This document shows, in pieces, positions 52,331 to 62,128 of a DNA stretch of 64,000 nucleotides. A program made the translations under genes and the position numbers. The notes beneath the pieces were generated by a model. The model had not been told where the DNA came from. It saw only the letters and a program-made list of their open reading frames with translations, and did not search any database. Every line of letters starts with the position of its first letter. Positions within the stretch are counted from its first letter, which is position 1. The stretch spans positions 6,692,001-6,756,000 of the forward strand of contig NC_005027.1 in the NCBI RefSeq assembly GCF_000196115.1, given 5' to 3'. The stretch comes from Rhodopirellula baltica SH 1 (GTDB lineage: Bacteria; Planctomycetota; Planctomycetia; Pirellulales; Pirellulaceae).

Positions 52331-54459
52331 TGAACGGTTCGGAATCCACCATGAATTCCGTCCGTGATACGTCGGCTTTGCGGCAAGACTTGCACGCGTT
52401 GCCATTGCCCGATGGTCGCGGATTGGTCATCGTCGATGACATTGGAGGCCGCTTCGCTCGCACGACCAAACGCATTTGGCAATCACTTGTCGGTTCCGCG
52501 TCTCGAGGGCTCGAGCCAACATCGCCTACCGAGGCAACCTTTTGGGCACAGGCAAAAGCAGCGGGCTGGCTGAAACGTAACAGCACCGAAGCGGTCAACG
52601 TCCGGTCGCGGTGGCTTCAGTCACCCTTGTCGTTTCGCATTCCACTGGCATCGATTGATCCGGTGGCTCGACGCTTGGTTCCTATCAGCGGGCTCGTGTT
52701 TTCTCCGATGGCGGTTGTTCTGTTCAGCATCGCTGGGATGATTTCACTGTTGTTTTGGATGGTGCGATGGCAACAGTGGGCGGGTGCGGTTCCTTCGCTG
52801 CATAACTACCTGACATCACTGCAACCAATCACCATTGCGGCAACGTTTGTATTGACCAAGACCGCTCACGAACTGGGACATGCCGTTCTTTGCCGACGAT
52901 TTGGATCGCGCTGTGGTGTGATTGGCATTTGGTGGTTGTGCTTCATGCCATGTCCCTATGTCGATGTCACGGATGTATGGCGACAACCCAATGCCACCAG
53001 ACGTGGCGCGGTCATGGCAGCGGGGATTTGGGTTGAGTGGATCATCGCGATGGTGGCGTTGTGGGTTTGGTGGTTGGCGTCGTCTCATGACGTGCGCATG
53101 ACCGCGATGAATGTGGTTTTGGTTTGTGGGGTCAGTACCGTTTTATTTAATGCCAACCCGCTGATGCGATACGACGGCTACTTCATCCTCAGCGATTTGT
53201 TGGACACCGCGAATTTGCGAGAGGAAGCTCGACGCGGATTGCGATTGATCCTCGTCTCGCCTCTCGCTCGGTGGACTCGATTTGGCAAACGCGTCTGGGC
53301 CATGGCGGGTTATCACTTGGCATCCAAGCTGTACCGAATCTCCATCAGCATCGCGATCGCAACGTTTGTCCTGCAGTGGGCCGCTGGATGGGGACTTTGG
53401 CGAATCGCAATGCTCATCGTTGCATTTGCAGTGGTTCGCTATGCGTTGTCCGGTGTTCGATCGCTTTTTCGCATGATCCGCGGAGGCGGTGGTTGGACGG
53501 GAGTTCCCGGTGGACGACGAGTCGGACTGGCAATCGGTTTTTGTATCGTCGGAGTCTCGATTCTGACGGTTCCCTTTCCTCGATATCGTCAGATCACAGG
53601 AGTCGTTCGTGTGCAAGATGCCGCGTCGGTCTACCTGCCTCGGGGTGGTGTGATCCAGGCGGTCGACGTTCGCGTGGGGGATCGCGTGGAAGTCGGGCAG
53701 CGGTTGGCGGAGGTTTTCGATCCCGCATTGGCGTTGAAGTTCGAAAAGACACGCGGGCAACAATCCGTAATTCAAGAACGCGTTCATTCGACGCGACTGG
53801 CTTCGTTGCGAACCGGAACATCCAGAAGAGACTGGCAGACGTTGGAGGCGGCTTCCGCCTCGCTGGCATCGAACCAAATGCAGTTGCAAAAACGGATCGA
53901 TGCTCTGCGTTTGCTTAGCCCCAAGACCGGTTTAATTCTTCCCGCCTCAAAATCGAAAGCTGGATCCACGCAGAAACGCGACTGGAGAATGAGCGATCCG
54001 TTCACGCTTCGTCCGACCGTCGGGCAAACCACGGAAGATCGCGTCGAGTGGTGTCGCGTCGCCTCCAAAGCTCAACTGGAAGTCGTCTTGAAGATTGACG
54101 CGAAGGATCGAGATCGCATCGCGGAAGGCTCGCCGGTACGATTGACCGCGCCGACGATGCCGGGATGTAGGTTGGCAACCAGCGTTCGTGGTGTGTCGCC
54201 GTTGGAGATGGCTGGTCAGTCCGTTTCCGCACCCAAGGCAGAAGAAGAGCGTGCCTTTGAAGCGGTATGCGACTTTCCCATGGAAAGCATCTGCGAAGAA
54301 ACCGGCGGTCAGGTGATCCACGATCTGTCGACCACTGATCGAGACCTGGACGTGTTGCTACGCTGGGACGGAGCTACTTGCCAAGCGGTGCTGCGATTGC
54401 CGCCTCAACCATTGTGGAAAGATGCAAAGCATACAATCGAACGGTTGATGGGCATCTGA
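52330..54459 (+). CDS. PqqD-like / M50 site-2-type protease / HlyD fusion protein
   Basis: 709 residues from the coupled ATG at 52330. Residues ~15-90 have a winged-helix pattern like PqqD ('LPDGRGLVIVDDIGGRFARTTKRIW ... WAQAKAAGWL'). Membrane helices begin at ~120. The zinc motif HELGH is at ~180-184 and the second M50 signature 'NANPLMRYDGYF' at ~274-285, so an active site-2-type protease is plausible. After the last helix (~400-420) comes a lipoyl-type region 'VYLPRGGVIQAVDVRVGDRVEVGQRLAEV', a coiled hairpin and a barrel. This fusion is known in scattered bacteria; the substrates are unknown. PqqD-like modules elsewhere bind RiPP precursor peptides. Confidence 0.75.
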   Translation: MNGSESTMNSVRDTSALRQDLHALPLPDGRGLVIVDDIGGRFARTTKRIWQSLVGSASRGLEPTSPTEATFWAQAKAAGWLKRNSTEAVNVRSRWLQSPLSFRIPLASIDPVARRLVPISGLVFSPMAVVLFSIAGMISLLFWMVRWQQWAGAVPSLHNYLTSLQPITIAATFVLTKTAHELGHAVLCRRFGSRCGVIGIWWLCFMPCPYVDVTDVWRQPNATRRGAVMAAGIWVEWIIAMVALWVWWLASSHDVRMTAMNVVLVCGVSTVLFNANPLMRYDGYFILSDLLDTANLREEARRGLRLILVSPLARWTRFGKRVWAMAGYHLASKLYRISISIAIATFVLQWAAGWGLWRIAMLIVAFAVVRYALSGVRSLFRMIRGGGGWTGVPGGRRVGLAIGFCIVGVSILTVPFPRYRQITGVVRVQDAASVYLPRGGVIQAVDVRVGDRVEVGQRLAEVFDPALALKFEKTRGQQSVIQERVHSTRLASLRTGTSRRDWQTLEAASASLASNQMQLQKRIDALRLLSPKTGLILPASKSKAGSTQKRDWRMSDPFTLRPTVGQTTEDRVEWCRVASKAQLEVVLKIDAKDRDRIAEGSPVRLTAPTMPGCRLATSVRGVSPLEMAGQSVSAPKAEEERAFEAVCDFPMESICEETGGQVIHDLSTTDRDLDVLLRWDGATCQAVLRLPPQPLWKDAKHTIERLMGI

Positions 54460-54492
54460 GTCCGCCGTTCAAACTGATTTGTTGCCTTCGCT

Positions 54493-55125
54493 GTGTCTGA
54501 TTCCTCCTCGCCATCTCCGGATTCCGCGCCCACGTGGCCGTCGCTGGGCGAACGCATGTCGCTTCCGATTGCGGAAGGCGTCCATCCCTGTCTCTGGACT
54601 GCGGAACAGTTGGAAAAACGCTGCCAGCTACGGACACAGTCTCGGAGCGGTCCGGGCGGACAGCATCGAAACCGAACTGCGTCGGGCGCGTTTCTGACGT
54701 TCGATTCAGGAGTCGCCGAAATGGGGCCGATCACCGCGGAGGCGACAGAACAGCGACAGCAAGGACGCAATCGCTCGATGGCTTTGGCACGCATGCGATA
54801 TCTGCTCGCGGTCACGCTGCGTTCCGATTCGTCTCTTCATCCGCAACTCAAAGACACCGACGTTGTATTTTCAGAAGAGGAATCAGAGTTGCGTGATCGC
54901 TATCGCGGTTCACCTATGAAGCTGAACGAAGACAATGTTGCAAAACCCGGTTTGTTGACGTTGGTATTGAATGATCTTTGGTGTGCGGGCGGTCAACCCA
55001 GCTTGATCGCTCCTCACTGGAAGACATCGACCAGCAAATTGGTGAACCTCGTCCGATCGCACGCTCCGGCGTTGCGTTTGGTCAATCAAATTCGAAAGCA
55101 TCACTCACGACCACCTTTGCGGTGA
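54493..55125 (+). CDS. Release-factor-like GGQ protein (possible ribosome rescue)
   Basis: 210 residues, GTG start. 'SRSGPGGQHRNRTASGAFLTF' places the peptidyl-tRNA hydrolysis motif GGQ at ~55-57 in the context seen in RF domain 3, ArfB and RF-H. There are no stop-codon-recognition domains. Unlike ArfB, whose basic tail enters the mRNA channel, the C-terminus here adds ~110 residues ('LLTLVLNDLWCAGGQPSLIAPHWKTSTSKLVNLVRS'). Starts 33 bases after the M50 fusion gene. Role inferred only. Confidence 0.78.
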   Translation: MSDSSSPSPDSAPTWPSLGERMSLPIAEGVHPCLWTAEQLEKRCQLRTQSRSGPGGQHRNRTASGAFLTFDSGVAEMGPITAEATEQRQQGRNRSMALARMRYLLAVTLRSDSSLHPQLKDTDVVFSEEESELRDRYRGSPMKLNEDNVAKPGLLTLVLNDLWCAGGQPSLIAPHWKTSTSKLVNLVRSHAPALRLVNQIRKHHSRPPLR

Positions 55126-55131
55126 TATTCA

Positions 55132-55902
55132 ATGATTCCTCTCCGCGATGACATTCCTAGTCGCACCACTCCAGTGATCAACTACTTGGTGATCGGCTTG
55201 TGCGCATTGGCATTTTTGGCACAGCAAGCTTCGTCGGACCAAAGCGAAGGGATCATCAGTGGATTCGCAATGGTGCCGCTGCGATTGACTGACCCAGATG
55301 CCACGCCGGTGATGCAGCACCGCGTTGCGGTACAAACCCCACGTGGTGTCGAGATTCAGGAAATCCGCCAAGAGATTGGTCCTCCGGCGGTGCCCGCATG
55401 GGCGACCTTGATCACATGCATGTTCCTGCACGGGGGATGGATGCATTTCCTGGGCAACATGTGGTTCTTGTATATCTTTGGTGACAACGTCGAAGACCGA
55501 CTGGGGCACTTTGGGTATGCATTGCTTTATATCGGGACGGGGGTTTTGGCTGGGCTGGCTCATTTGCTCAGCGATCCCGGCAGTCCCGTGCCGACTCTCG
55601 GCGCCAGCGGTGCGATTGCTGGTGTGATGGGTGCGTATGCTTTTCTTTACCCGCACGCTCGAGTATTGGCGGTTTTGCCGTTGATGTTTGTCTTTCCAAC
55701 GTTTGTATTGCCCGGCCCAGTTTTTCTTGGGATTTGGTTTGTGATTCAGCTCGTCAACAGTCTTGGGTCGCTCGCCGGTGGTGAAGCCGGAGGCGTTGCT
55801 TGGTGGGCTCACGCGGGTGGATTCATTGCCGGGGCCGTGGCGGCACTGCTGATCGGCCGATCCCCGTTGGGACACGAGGCTGTCAAAGACCGGCGGTTCT
55901 GA
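55132..55902 (+). CDS. Rhomboid-family intramembrane serine protease
   Basis: 256 residues, six or more transmembrane helices. 'LGASGAIAGVMGAY' supplies the nucleophile Ser159, and 'WWAHAGGFIAG' the catalytic His227. 'HGGWMHFLGNMWFLYIFGDNVED' is the family's conserved second segment. An extended loop at ~35-85 precedes it, as in GlpG-like family members of planctomycetes. Starts six bases after the release-factor-like gene. Confidence 0.92.
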   Translation: MIPLRDDIPSRTTPVINYLVIGLCALAFLAQQASSDQSEGIISGFAMVPLRLTDPDATPVMQHRVAVQTPRGVEIQEIRQEIGPPAVPAWATLITCMFLHGGWMHFLGNMWFLYIFGDNVEDRLGHFGYALLYIGTGVLAGLAHLLSDPGSPVPTLGASGAIAGVMGAYAFLYPHARVLAVLPLMFVFPTFVLPGPVFLGIWFVIQLVNSLGSLAGGEAGGVAWWAHAGGFIAGAVAALLIGRSPLGHEAVKDRRF

Positions 55903-56030
55903 GTCCGACAGCACTATTGCTGGCGGCATTTTGGAGAAGGCTGTCACCGGGTGAGCTGAAAACAGAGAAAGCACATCGAGCAACACACACCGCCACATGC
56001 TCGCGTTTCCTGGAGTATCATGCTTCGCCC

Positions 56031-56945
56031 ATGAACACTCCCACCTCGCTCCCACCCGCCTCAACTGACGACACCGCAATCGGGCAAGCACCCGAGGCGG
56101 AGCGAATCTCACATTCTTTGGCGATGGCGGTGTGCTTGCGCATCGTGGTGGTTGTGCAGTGTTTCGGCTTGGGAGGCCGCTATTTGTTTGCTTCGTTGGA
56201 AACCGAAAGCGACGTTTATGGATGGCTGTATTTCGATTGTCATTGGTCGGAATCAATCGCTCAGTTGATCGACAACATGGGAGCTCTGACGACTCTATTT
56301 GCCGGTGGGGTTTTGTGTCTGAATGGATTGCTAATACAAAAACCGATGGGTGATTCTTCTTGGAGTCGTGTCGTTGGCTGGTTGGATCGGACGGCCGCGG
56401 TTTGGATCGCGATTTGGATGTTGTTGATCGCCGCCGCCCACATGATGCGAGCGGCGGTTTTCGCGGAATTGTCGCTTCCTGAACACGCGGTCCGCTACAT
56501 CGCTCCATTGGCGTTGGCTGTTTGCGGCGGTGTTGGTGTCGCGTCGTGCGTGTCTTCGGCCCGGACTCGAATCGCGGTGATCATGTTGGCTGTCGCGGCC
56601 TCCTGCACATTCGCGGCGCACGGGTACAAGGCCTACCAGTGTTACGCTCCTTTCATTGATTTGATTTTGTTGTCCGATATGCAGTGGACAAATGCGGGAT
56701 TCACTCAAGCGACGGCCGAGAAATTGTTGGTTGCGATCGGAATTGCTGATATCCTCGTCGCCTTGGTCTTGCTGGCTTTTCGCTCCCGAATCGCGGCGTT
56801 TTACATGGTCGTTTGGGGTTTGGTGACCGCAGCGAGTAGAATGACTGCTCTCGGGATGGAGGCTTGGCCTGAGACGTTGATCCGGATCGCAAACGGTGGT
56901 GTTCCACTGGTAATCTTGATCCACTGGACGACGAAGCGAAAATAG
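56031..56945 (+). CDS. Polytopic membrane protein, unknown
   Basis: 304 residues from the ATG at 56031; the frame upstream overlaps the rhomboid gene out of frame. About seven hydrophobic helices, short loops, no motif recognised. 'FAAHGYKAYQCYAPFIDLIL' has an aromatic-rich amphipathic feel but no known family. Lies 128 bases after the rhomboid gene. Confidence 0.65.
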   Translation: MNTPTSLPPASTDDTAIGQAPEAERISHSLAMAVCLRIVVVVQCFGLGGRYLFASLETESDVYGWLYFDCHWSESIAQLIDNMGALTTLFAGGVLCLNGLLIQKPMGDSSWSRVVGWLDRTAAVWIAIWMLLIAAAHMMRAAVFAELSLPEHAVRYIAPLALAVCGGVGVASCVSSARTRIAVIMLAVAASCTFAAHGYKAYQCYAPFIDLILLSDMQWTNAGFTQATAEKLLVAIGIADILVALVLLAFRSRIAAFYMVVWGLVTAASRMTALGMEAWPETLIRIANGGVPLVILIHWTTKRK

Positions 56946-57030
56946 CCTCGACTCCCACCCCACCTCCCACCGCGTTTGCCATCACACACGGCATTGCACG
57001 CACCCCTCCCACCATCGAATTGACTCGCTG

Positions 57031-58248
57031 ATGAAATCCAGGAAACGTACGCGCTCGCTGATTCTCGGCATTCTTTGCTGTCTGATGATGGGCAGCGCCA
57101 CCGCACAGGCCGATGCTCCTTTGAATGGCACCCAACCTGCTCAGTGGCGAGTCATTTGGACCGCGGACCCGGCAACCAAAGCCACCATTTCTTGGAGTAC
57201 CAAGGAAGCAGGGAGTTCGCACTCGGTTCGTTTCCGAGTCAAAGACAGTGATGACCGTTTGGCCGAACAGTTGGCTGAGTCCGGACGGTACACCGGTGGC
57301 GAGTTCGAGTCATATTATCACCACGCACGTTTGACCGATCTGCAGCCTGGAACAGCGTACGAGGTGCAAATGGTCAGCGATGCCAATGAGTCACCGGTCT
57401 TCTACTTTGTGACCGCACCGGCGACCGACCGCGACTTCAGCATTCTGCACGGAGGTGATTCTCGGTCAGATCAAGATGCACGTCGACGGATTAACAAGAT
57501 GATCGCCGAGTTGGTCGAGTCTTCTTACGACAATGATGATTTGTCGGATGACATCTTGGCACTTGCCCACGGCGGCGACTACATCGTCACGGGAAAGAAG
57601 ATGGAGCTTTGGTCGATGTGGTTGTCGGACCACGAATTGACGACTTCATCGGACGGACGTTTGTTGCCAATCATTCCCGCGCGAGGCAATCATGACAAAG
57701 GAAAACCGTTCAACGAAGTGTTTGGTTTTGCTGAAGATGATTTGAACTACTACGGGATCAATCTCAGTCCCCAGGTCCGCTTCACCACTCTGAATTCAGA
57801 AACCAGCACGGCGGGCGATCAGGCACAATGGTTGAAGGCGGAATTGAAAGCGTCTCGAGACTCCAATCGTTGGTTGCTCACTCAGTACCATCGCCCGGTT
57901 TATCCAGCGGTCAAAACACCCGGGGCTGGTTTGGTGAGCTGGGTTCCCTTGTTCGAACAGTACAACGTCGACTTGGTCTGCGAAGCCGACGGCCACAATA
58001 TCAAACGCACCGTGCCGATCCGTGATGGAAAATCGGATGAAACCGGAGTGGTCTACATCGGCGAGGGTGGTTTAGGTGTGCCGCAACGGACCCCCAAGAC
58101 CGACCGATGGTTCTTGGAGTCACCCGGCATGGCTGACCAGGGCCATCACGTATTCGTATTGAAATTTACCAAGGAAGCGTTGCATGGGACTTGCCTGCTA
58201 CTGGACGGCACCATCCGCGACCAGTTCACACGCCCCGTTCGCAAGTAG
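57031..58248 (+). CDS. Secreted purple-acid-phosphatase-like metallophosphoesterase
   Basis: 405 residues. Signal peptide 'LILGILCCLMMGSATAQAD'. Residues ~35-130 form a fibronectin-like purple-acid-phosphatase N-terminal domain ('QWRVIWTADPATKATISWST', 'LTDLQPGTAYEVQM'). The catalytic domain shows 'HGGDSRSD', 'LAHGGDYI', 'ARGNHDKG', 'TQYHRPVYP' and 'EADGHNIKR', corresponding to the five metal-binding blocks of the family; block 2 reads GGDY rather than GDxxY. Probably hydrolyses phosphate esters outside the cytoplasm. Confidence 0.85.
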   Translation: MKSRKRTRSLILGILCCLMMGSATAQADAPLNGTQPAQWRVIWTADPATKATISWSTKEAGSSHSVRFRVKDSDDRLAEQLAESGRYTGGEFESYYHHARLTDLQPGTAYEVQMVSDANESPVFYFVTAPATDRDFSILHGGDSRSDQDARRRINKMIAELVESSYDNDDLSDDILALAHGGDYIVTGKKMELWSMWLSDHELTTSSDGRLLPIIPARGNHDKGKPFNEVFGFAEDDLNYYGINLSPQVRFTTLNSETSTAGDQAQWLKAELKASRDSNRWLLTQYHRPVYPAVKTPGAGLVSWVPLFEQYNVDLVCEADGHNIKRTVPIRDGKSDETGVVYIGEGGLGVPQRTPKTDRWFLESPGMADQGHHVFVLKFTKEALHGTCLLLDGTIRDQFTRPVRK

Positions 58249-58298
58249 CCGGTTACGTTCTTTACCGCAGCAAATTGTCTTTCCGAAACGAGTAGAAT

Positions 58299-59594
58299 AT
58301 GAGCATGTCCAAACCAAAGAATCCCGGTCGTCGTCGCTTTGTTCTTCGTTCTCTCGCCGGGTCGCTCGCGTTGCCTGGTTTGCCGTCGTTGATGGCCGAC
58401 ACGGTGGATCACAACTCACCGGTCCAGTCAACTCGTGGTGCGGGGACGGGTGCTCGTCGGTTCGTTGCGGTTGGCAACTTGCTTGGCTTCCAACAAAAGC
58501 ATTTCTTTCCGGAAACACCCGGTCGAGAATTCGAAGAAACAACGTTGCTGAAACCATTGGCTGAAAACCGCGAACACATCAACATCTATCGTGGATTGGA
58601 TCACGGGATTCGCGGCGGGCATTTTGCTGTGCACACGTTCCTTTCGGGTGTGCTGCATCACGAGTCAAAAAATCGCCGTGATGGCAATGTGACAATCGAC
58701 CAATTCCTTGCGGATGAAATCGGCAAGCAAACACGGTTTGCGTCGTTGACCGTTGGATCGGAAGGAGGCATTCACGGCGGTTGCCAAATGTCATGGACCA
58801 AGTCGGGCGTCCGCGTGCCTCCGATCACAGGCCCAGCCGAATTGTTCGACCGGTTGTTCATGACAGAGTCGCAGCAACGACGTTCTCAAATGATCAACGA
58901 GAATGCGTTGCAAGCATCGATCCTGGATTCAATCACGGAAGAAGCTGGTTCGCTTTCGAAACGAGTCAATCAAGAAGATCGATCCAAATTGGATGAGTAC
59001 TTCAGCTCGATTCGCGAAGTGGAAAAGCAGCTGGAAGTCCGCCGACGTTGGGCCGATCAACCGAAACCGGAAGCTCCGTTTGAGAAGCCAGCGAACACGA
59101 ACACGGTGGACGACCTTCCGATGCTGTATGAGCTGATTGCATTGGCCTTGCAAACGGACTCGACTCGGATCGCGACGCTGGAAATCGGCGGCAGTTTTTT
59201 GCCTCAGAATCTTGGAATCGACAAGTCTTATCACAGCCTTTCGCATCACGGGAACGACGAAGAGACGATCGCACATCTGATCACCTTGGAGACGTACCAA
59301 TTGGAACAGTTTGGAAAGTTCCTGACGCGACTGATGGCAATTCAAGATGGCGAGCAGACGTTGCTGGACTCAACCGCGGTGCTGTTTGGCAGCGGCATGG
59401 GCAACGGTAGCTCTCATACGAACTCTGACTTACCAATCGTGTTGGCCGGTGGCGGCTACGGTCGTGGTGAGTTTAAGAAGGTGGGTTCCGGCAACCGCAA
59501 TCAAGTTCCACTGTGCAACTTGTATGTGGACATCGCTCAAAAAATGGGCGTCCAAACGGAGTCGTTTGGCACCAGCACCGGGAGCTTCTCATAA
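58299..59594 (+). CDS. DUF1552 secreted protein
   Basis: 431 residues. The N-terminus 'GRRRFVLRSLAGSLALPGL' is a Tat-type signal (RRR plus hydrophobic core). The body matches DUF1552: 'GLDHGIRGGHFAVHTFLSG', 'TVGSEGGIHGGCQMSWTKSG', 'SYHSLSHHGNDEETIAHL', 'VLFGSGMGNGSSHTNSDLPIVLAGGGYG'. The family is abundant in planctomycetes and is almost always paired with a DUF1587/1592-type cytochrome protein, as here (two bases downstream). Distant similarity to the sulfatase/DUF1501 fold is reported; activity unknown. Confidence 0.9.
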   Translation: MSMSKPKNPGRRRFVLRSLAGSLALPGLPSLMADTVDHNSPVQSTRGAGTGARRFVAVGNLLGFQQKHFFPETPGREFEETTLLKPLAENREHINIYRGLDHGIRGGHFAVHTFLSGVLHHESKNRRDGNVTIDQFLADEIGKQTRFASLTVGSEGGIHGGCQMSWTKSGVRVPPITGPAELFDRLFMTESQQRRSQMINENALQASILDSITEEAGSLSKRVNQEDRSKLDEYFSSIREVEKQLEVRRRWADQPKPEAPFEKPANTNTVDDLPMLYELIALALQTDSTRIATLEIGGSFLPQNLGIDKSYHSLSHHGNDEETIAHLITLETYQLEQFGKFLTRLMAIQDGEQTLLDSTAVLFGSGMGNGSSHTNSDLPIVLAGGGYGRGEFKKVGSGNRNQVPLCNLYVDIAQKMGVQTESFGTSTGSFS

Positions 59595-59596
59595 CC

Positions 59597-62128
59597 GTGG
59601 ACCAGATACATCTGAGCCGATCGTTGTTTTCAAATTTGCGCTTCGCGATCTTGATCGTACTGTGCCTGTTGCATTCGTCCGAATCCTTCGCGGATGAATC
59701 GGACTCGAAGCCGAACGTTGATGCTCCATCGGTCGTCGCAGATTTTTTGGGGAAGTATTGCCTGGAATGCCACGGCAGCGCATCCGCCGAGGGTGAGCGT
59801 GAATTCGAGTCGTTCCAGCTTCCAATCGCTTCCGAGCAGCAACTGATCACGACGGATGAGATCATTGATCAGGTGACGCTGAAGACAATGCCGCCGGAGG
59901 AGTCCGAGCAGCCAACTGACCAGGAACGTCTGGCGTTGCTTCAGGAGTTGCGGAGCAGCATTGCCGAAGCTCGCGATTTATTCGAAGAATCCACGGGACG
60001 CACCGTGATGCGTCGACTGTCCAATCGTGAATACGAGGTGACCTTGGCGACGTTGTTCGGTCGTCGTGTCGATACGTTGGGACTGACCGCCGACTTCCCA
60101 AAGGAAAAGACGAGTCAGCACATCGACACGATTGGCGAATCGCTGGTCACATCGGGATTTCTGCTGGACCAATATTTCCAAGCTGCCTCGCGATTGGTTG
60201 AAACGCGTCTCGGCAAGCCGTCCATGGAACCCAAGTCCTGGCATTTCACCGACAACTTTCAACAGTACGAAGAATTGTCGGGGGCACACCGCAGCGTTTT
60301 CAAGTTTGAATACTTGTGTTTGTACGAGCAACCCAACACCGACACACGACAAGGTGGCTACGGGCACATCGAAGACTTCCTCGAGGGCGTCCCGGTCTCG
60401 GGACTTTACGACATCGAGGTGAATGCCCAAGCGATGCATCGGGATACACATTACGATCCAAAAATCTTTCGAATCGACTTCTCTGAACCGTTCCAAATTG
60501 CGGTGGTACCCGGCGATGCGACGAAGGGGCACATCCATTACCCACAAGCGATCGAGCCCATTTTAGGAAGTGCCATCGTTCCTGATGAACAGCCCGAGTG
60601 GTTGTCGTTTCGTGTGTGGCTCGAAGCCGGGCAGACACCACGGTTCATATTCCCCAACGGCCCTTATGAGTCACGGGCATCAGTGATCGAAACCAATCGC
60701 CGGTACAAAGACGAGTTCAAGAATCCAAAGGAAGGTGTTAGCCGCACAACGCTTCTTCGTGAAGGGAAGTTGCCGCACATTCGCATCGGTGAGATCAAGG
60801 TGCGTGGTCCGGTCGAAGAGTCCAACGGAACTCGGGAAGAGATTGCCGTTTTTGGAAGCGAAGGATTCCAGGAAGATCGCGCGCTCGACCAGCTATTCGC
60901 GTTTGCCCAGCGTGCCTATCGCCGCACGCTCGAACCGGCGGATCGTGATCGGATTGAATCGATCTACACGAAACGCTTGTCGGAAGACGCGACGCCTCGA
61001 CAAGCCGCACTCGATACGCTCAAGATGATTTTGTGTTCGCCGTCGTTTCTCTACCTCAGCGAGATCACGCCGGAAGACGAGACTTTGCTGCGACCTTTCG
61101 ACCTGGCATCGCGTCTGTCCTATGCATTGTGGGCGGCACCGCCGGATGAGGAACTATTCGAGGAAGCCAAAGCAGGCAGACTGACCGATTCAGAGGTTTT
61201 GAAGAACCAGATCCAGCGAATGCTGCGATCAGAACGTTCCAACGAATTCGTGAATGGCTTTCTCGATAGTTGGCTGAACCTTCGTGACATTGGAAATTTG
61301 CCCCCGCCGCGAAAAGATGTTCCCGATTACTACGCTGAGAATCTTCCTGAGTCGATGAAGCAGGAGGCTCGTTTGTTCTTTCGGCATTTGCTGGATGAGA
61401 ACGGATCGGTGACGGACTTGCTGGACGCTGACTATTCCTTCGTGGATAAAAAGTTGGCGAAGCTCTACGGGTTACCGGAAAAAGACAAGATGCGTTTGGC
61501 CGACGGATTCCAACGTGTCAGTTTGTCGGACAATCGGCAGCGTGGCGGAGTCCTGGGAATGGCCGGGGTGCTGACCGTCAGCGCGAATGGTGTCGACACA
61601 TCCCCGGTGACACGTGGTGTTTGGGTGCTCGAGAACATTCTCGGAACACCGCCACCTCCACCACCGGATGAGGTGCCAACCATTGACGCCAATGTCAGTG
61701 GATCAACGACGATTCGGGAACGATTGTCAAAGCACAGCCAAGACCAAACTTGTGCTGTGTGCCACCGCAGCATTGACCCGCTCGGCTATGCATTGGAAAC
61801 CTTTGACCCGATTGGGCGATGGCGGGATAAATATCCCAAGGCCAAGGGAAAAGGCACGGCGGCCAAGGTAGATGCGACTGGCAAATTTCCATCGGGCGAA
61901 GAGTTTACGAATTTCGGCGATTTCAAGCAGAAGCTACTGGAAAGCCGTCGCGAACAGTTCACTCGGAGTCTGATCGAAAAGCTGCTGGCTTATTCGACAG
62001 GCCGGCACATGGAGCGTGCTGATCAATTTGAGATCGATGACATTTTGGTACGCGTCCAAGCTGACAACAACGGGTTGCGGACGATGGTAACAGATGTCCT
62101 CACCAGCAGTCTGTTCCGGTCTCGTTGA
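59597..62128 (+). CDS. Planctomycete cytochrome / DUF1587-1595-1592-1588-1585 protein
   Basis: 843 residues from the GTG at 59597, two bases after the DUF1552 stop; earlier in-frame codons overlap that gene and encode no signal. Signal 'LRFAILIVLCLLHSSESFAD'. PSCyt-type haem motif CLECHG near residue 55, DUF1587 at ~130-200 ('RRLSNREYEVTLATLFG'), a carbohydrate-binding-like middle section (~220-420), DUF1595, then DUF1592 ('FDLASRLSYALWAAPPDEEL'), DUF1588 with a second motif CAVCH, and DUF1585 at the end. It is thought to act with the DUF1552 partner in extracytoplasmic oxidation of polymers; the reaction is unknown. Confidence 0.92.
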   Translation: MDQIHLSRSLFSNLRFAILIVLCLLHSSESFADESDSKPNVDAPSVVADFLGKYCLECHGSASAEGEREFESFQLPIASEQQLITTDEIIDQVTLKTMPPEESEQPTDQERLALLQELRSSIAEARDLFEESTGRTVMRRLSNREYEVTLATLFGRRVDTLGLTADFPKEKTSQHIDTIGESLVTSGFLLDQYFQAASRLVETRLGKPSMEPKSWHFTDNFQQYEELSGAHRSVFKFEYLCLYEQPNTDTRQGGYGHIEDFLEGVPVSGLYDIEVNAQAMHRDTHYDPKIFRIDFSEPFQIAVVPGDATKGHIHYPQAIEPILGSAIVPDEQPEWLSFRVWLEAGQTPRFIFPNGPYESRASVIETNRRYKDEFKNPKEGVSRTTLLREGKLPHIRIGEIKVRGPVEESNGTREEIAVFGSEGFQEDRALDQLFAFAQRAYRRTLEPADRDRIESIYTKRLSEDATPRQAALDTLKMILCSPSFLYLSEITPEDETLLRPFDLASRLSYALWAAPPDEELFEEAKAGRLTDSEVLKNQIQRMLRSERSNEFVNGFLDSWLNLRDIGNLPPPRKDVPDYYAENLPESMKQEARLFFRHLLDENGSVTDLLDADYSFVDKKLAKLYGLPEKDKMRLADGFQRVSLSDNRQRGGVLGMAGVLTVSANGVDTSPVTRGVWVLENILGTPPPPPPDEVPTIDANVSGSTTIRERLSKHSQDQTCAVCHRSIDPLGYALETFDPIGRWRDKYPKAKGKGTAAKVDATGKFPSGEEFTNFGDFKQKLLESRREQFTRSLIEKLLAYSTGRHMERADQFEIDDILVRVQADNNGLRTMVTDVLTSSLFRSR

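Noticed and set aside
55129..56508. 459-codon open frame on the minus strand opposite the rhomboid gene
   Set aside because: It is antisense to a complete rhomboid protease with both catalytic residues; its product is Arg/Pro/Ser/His-rich with no recognisable fold.
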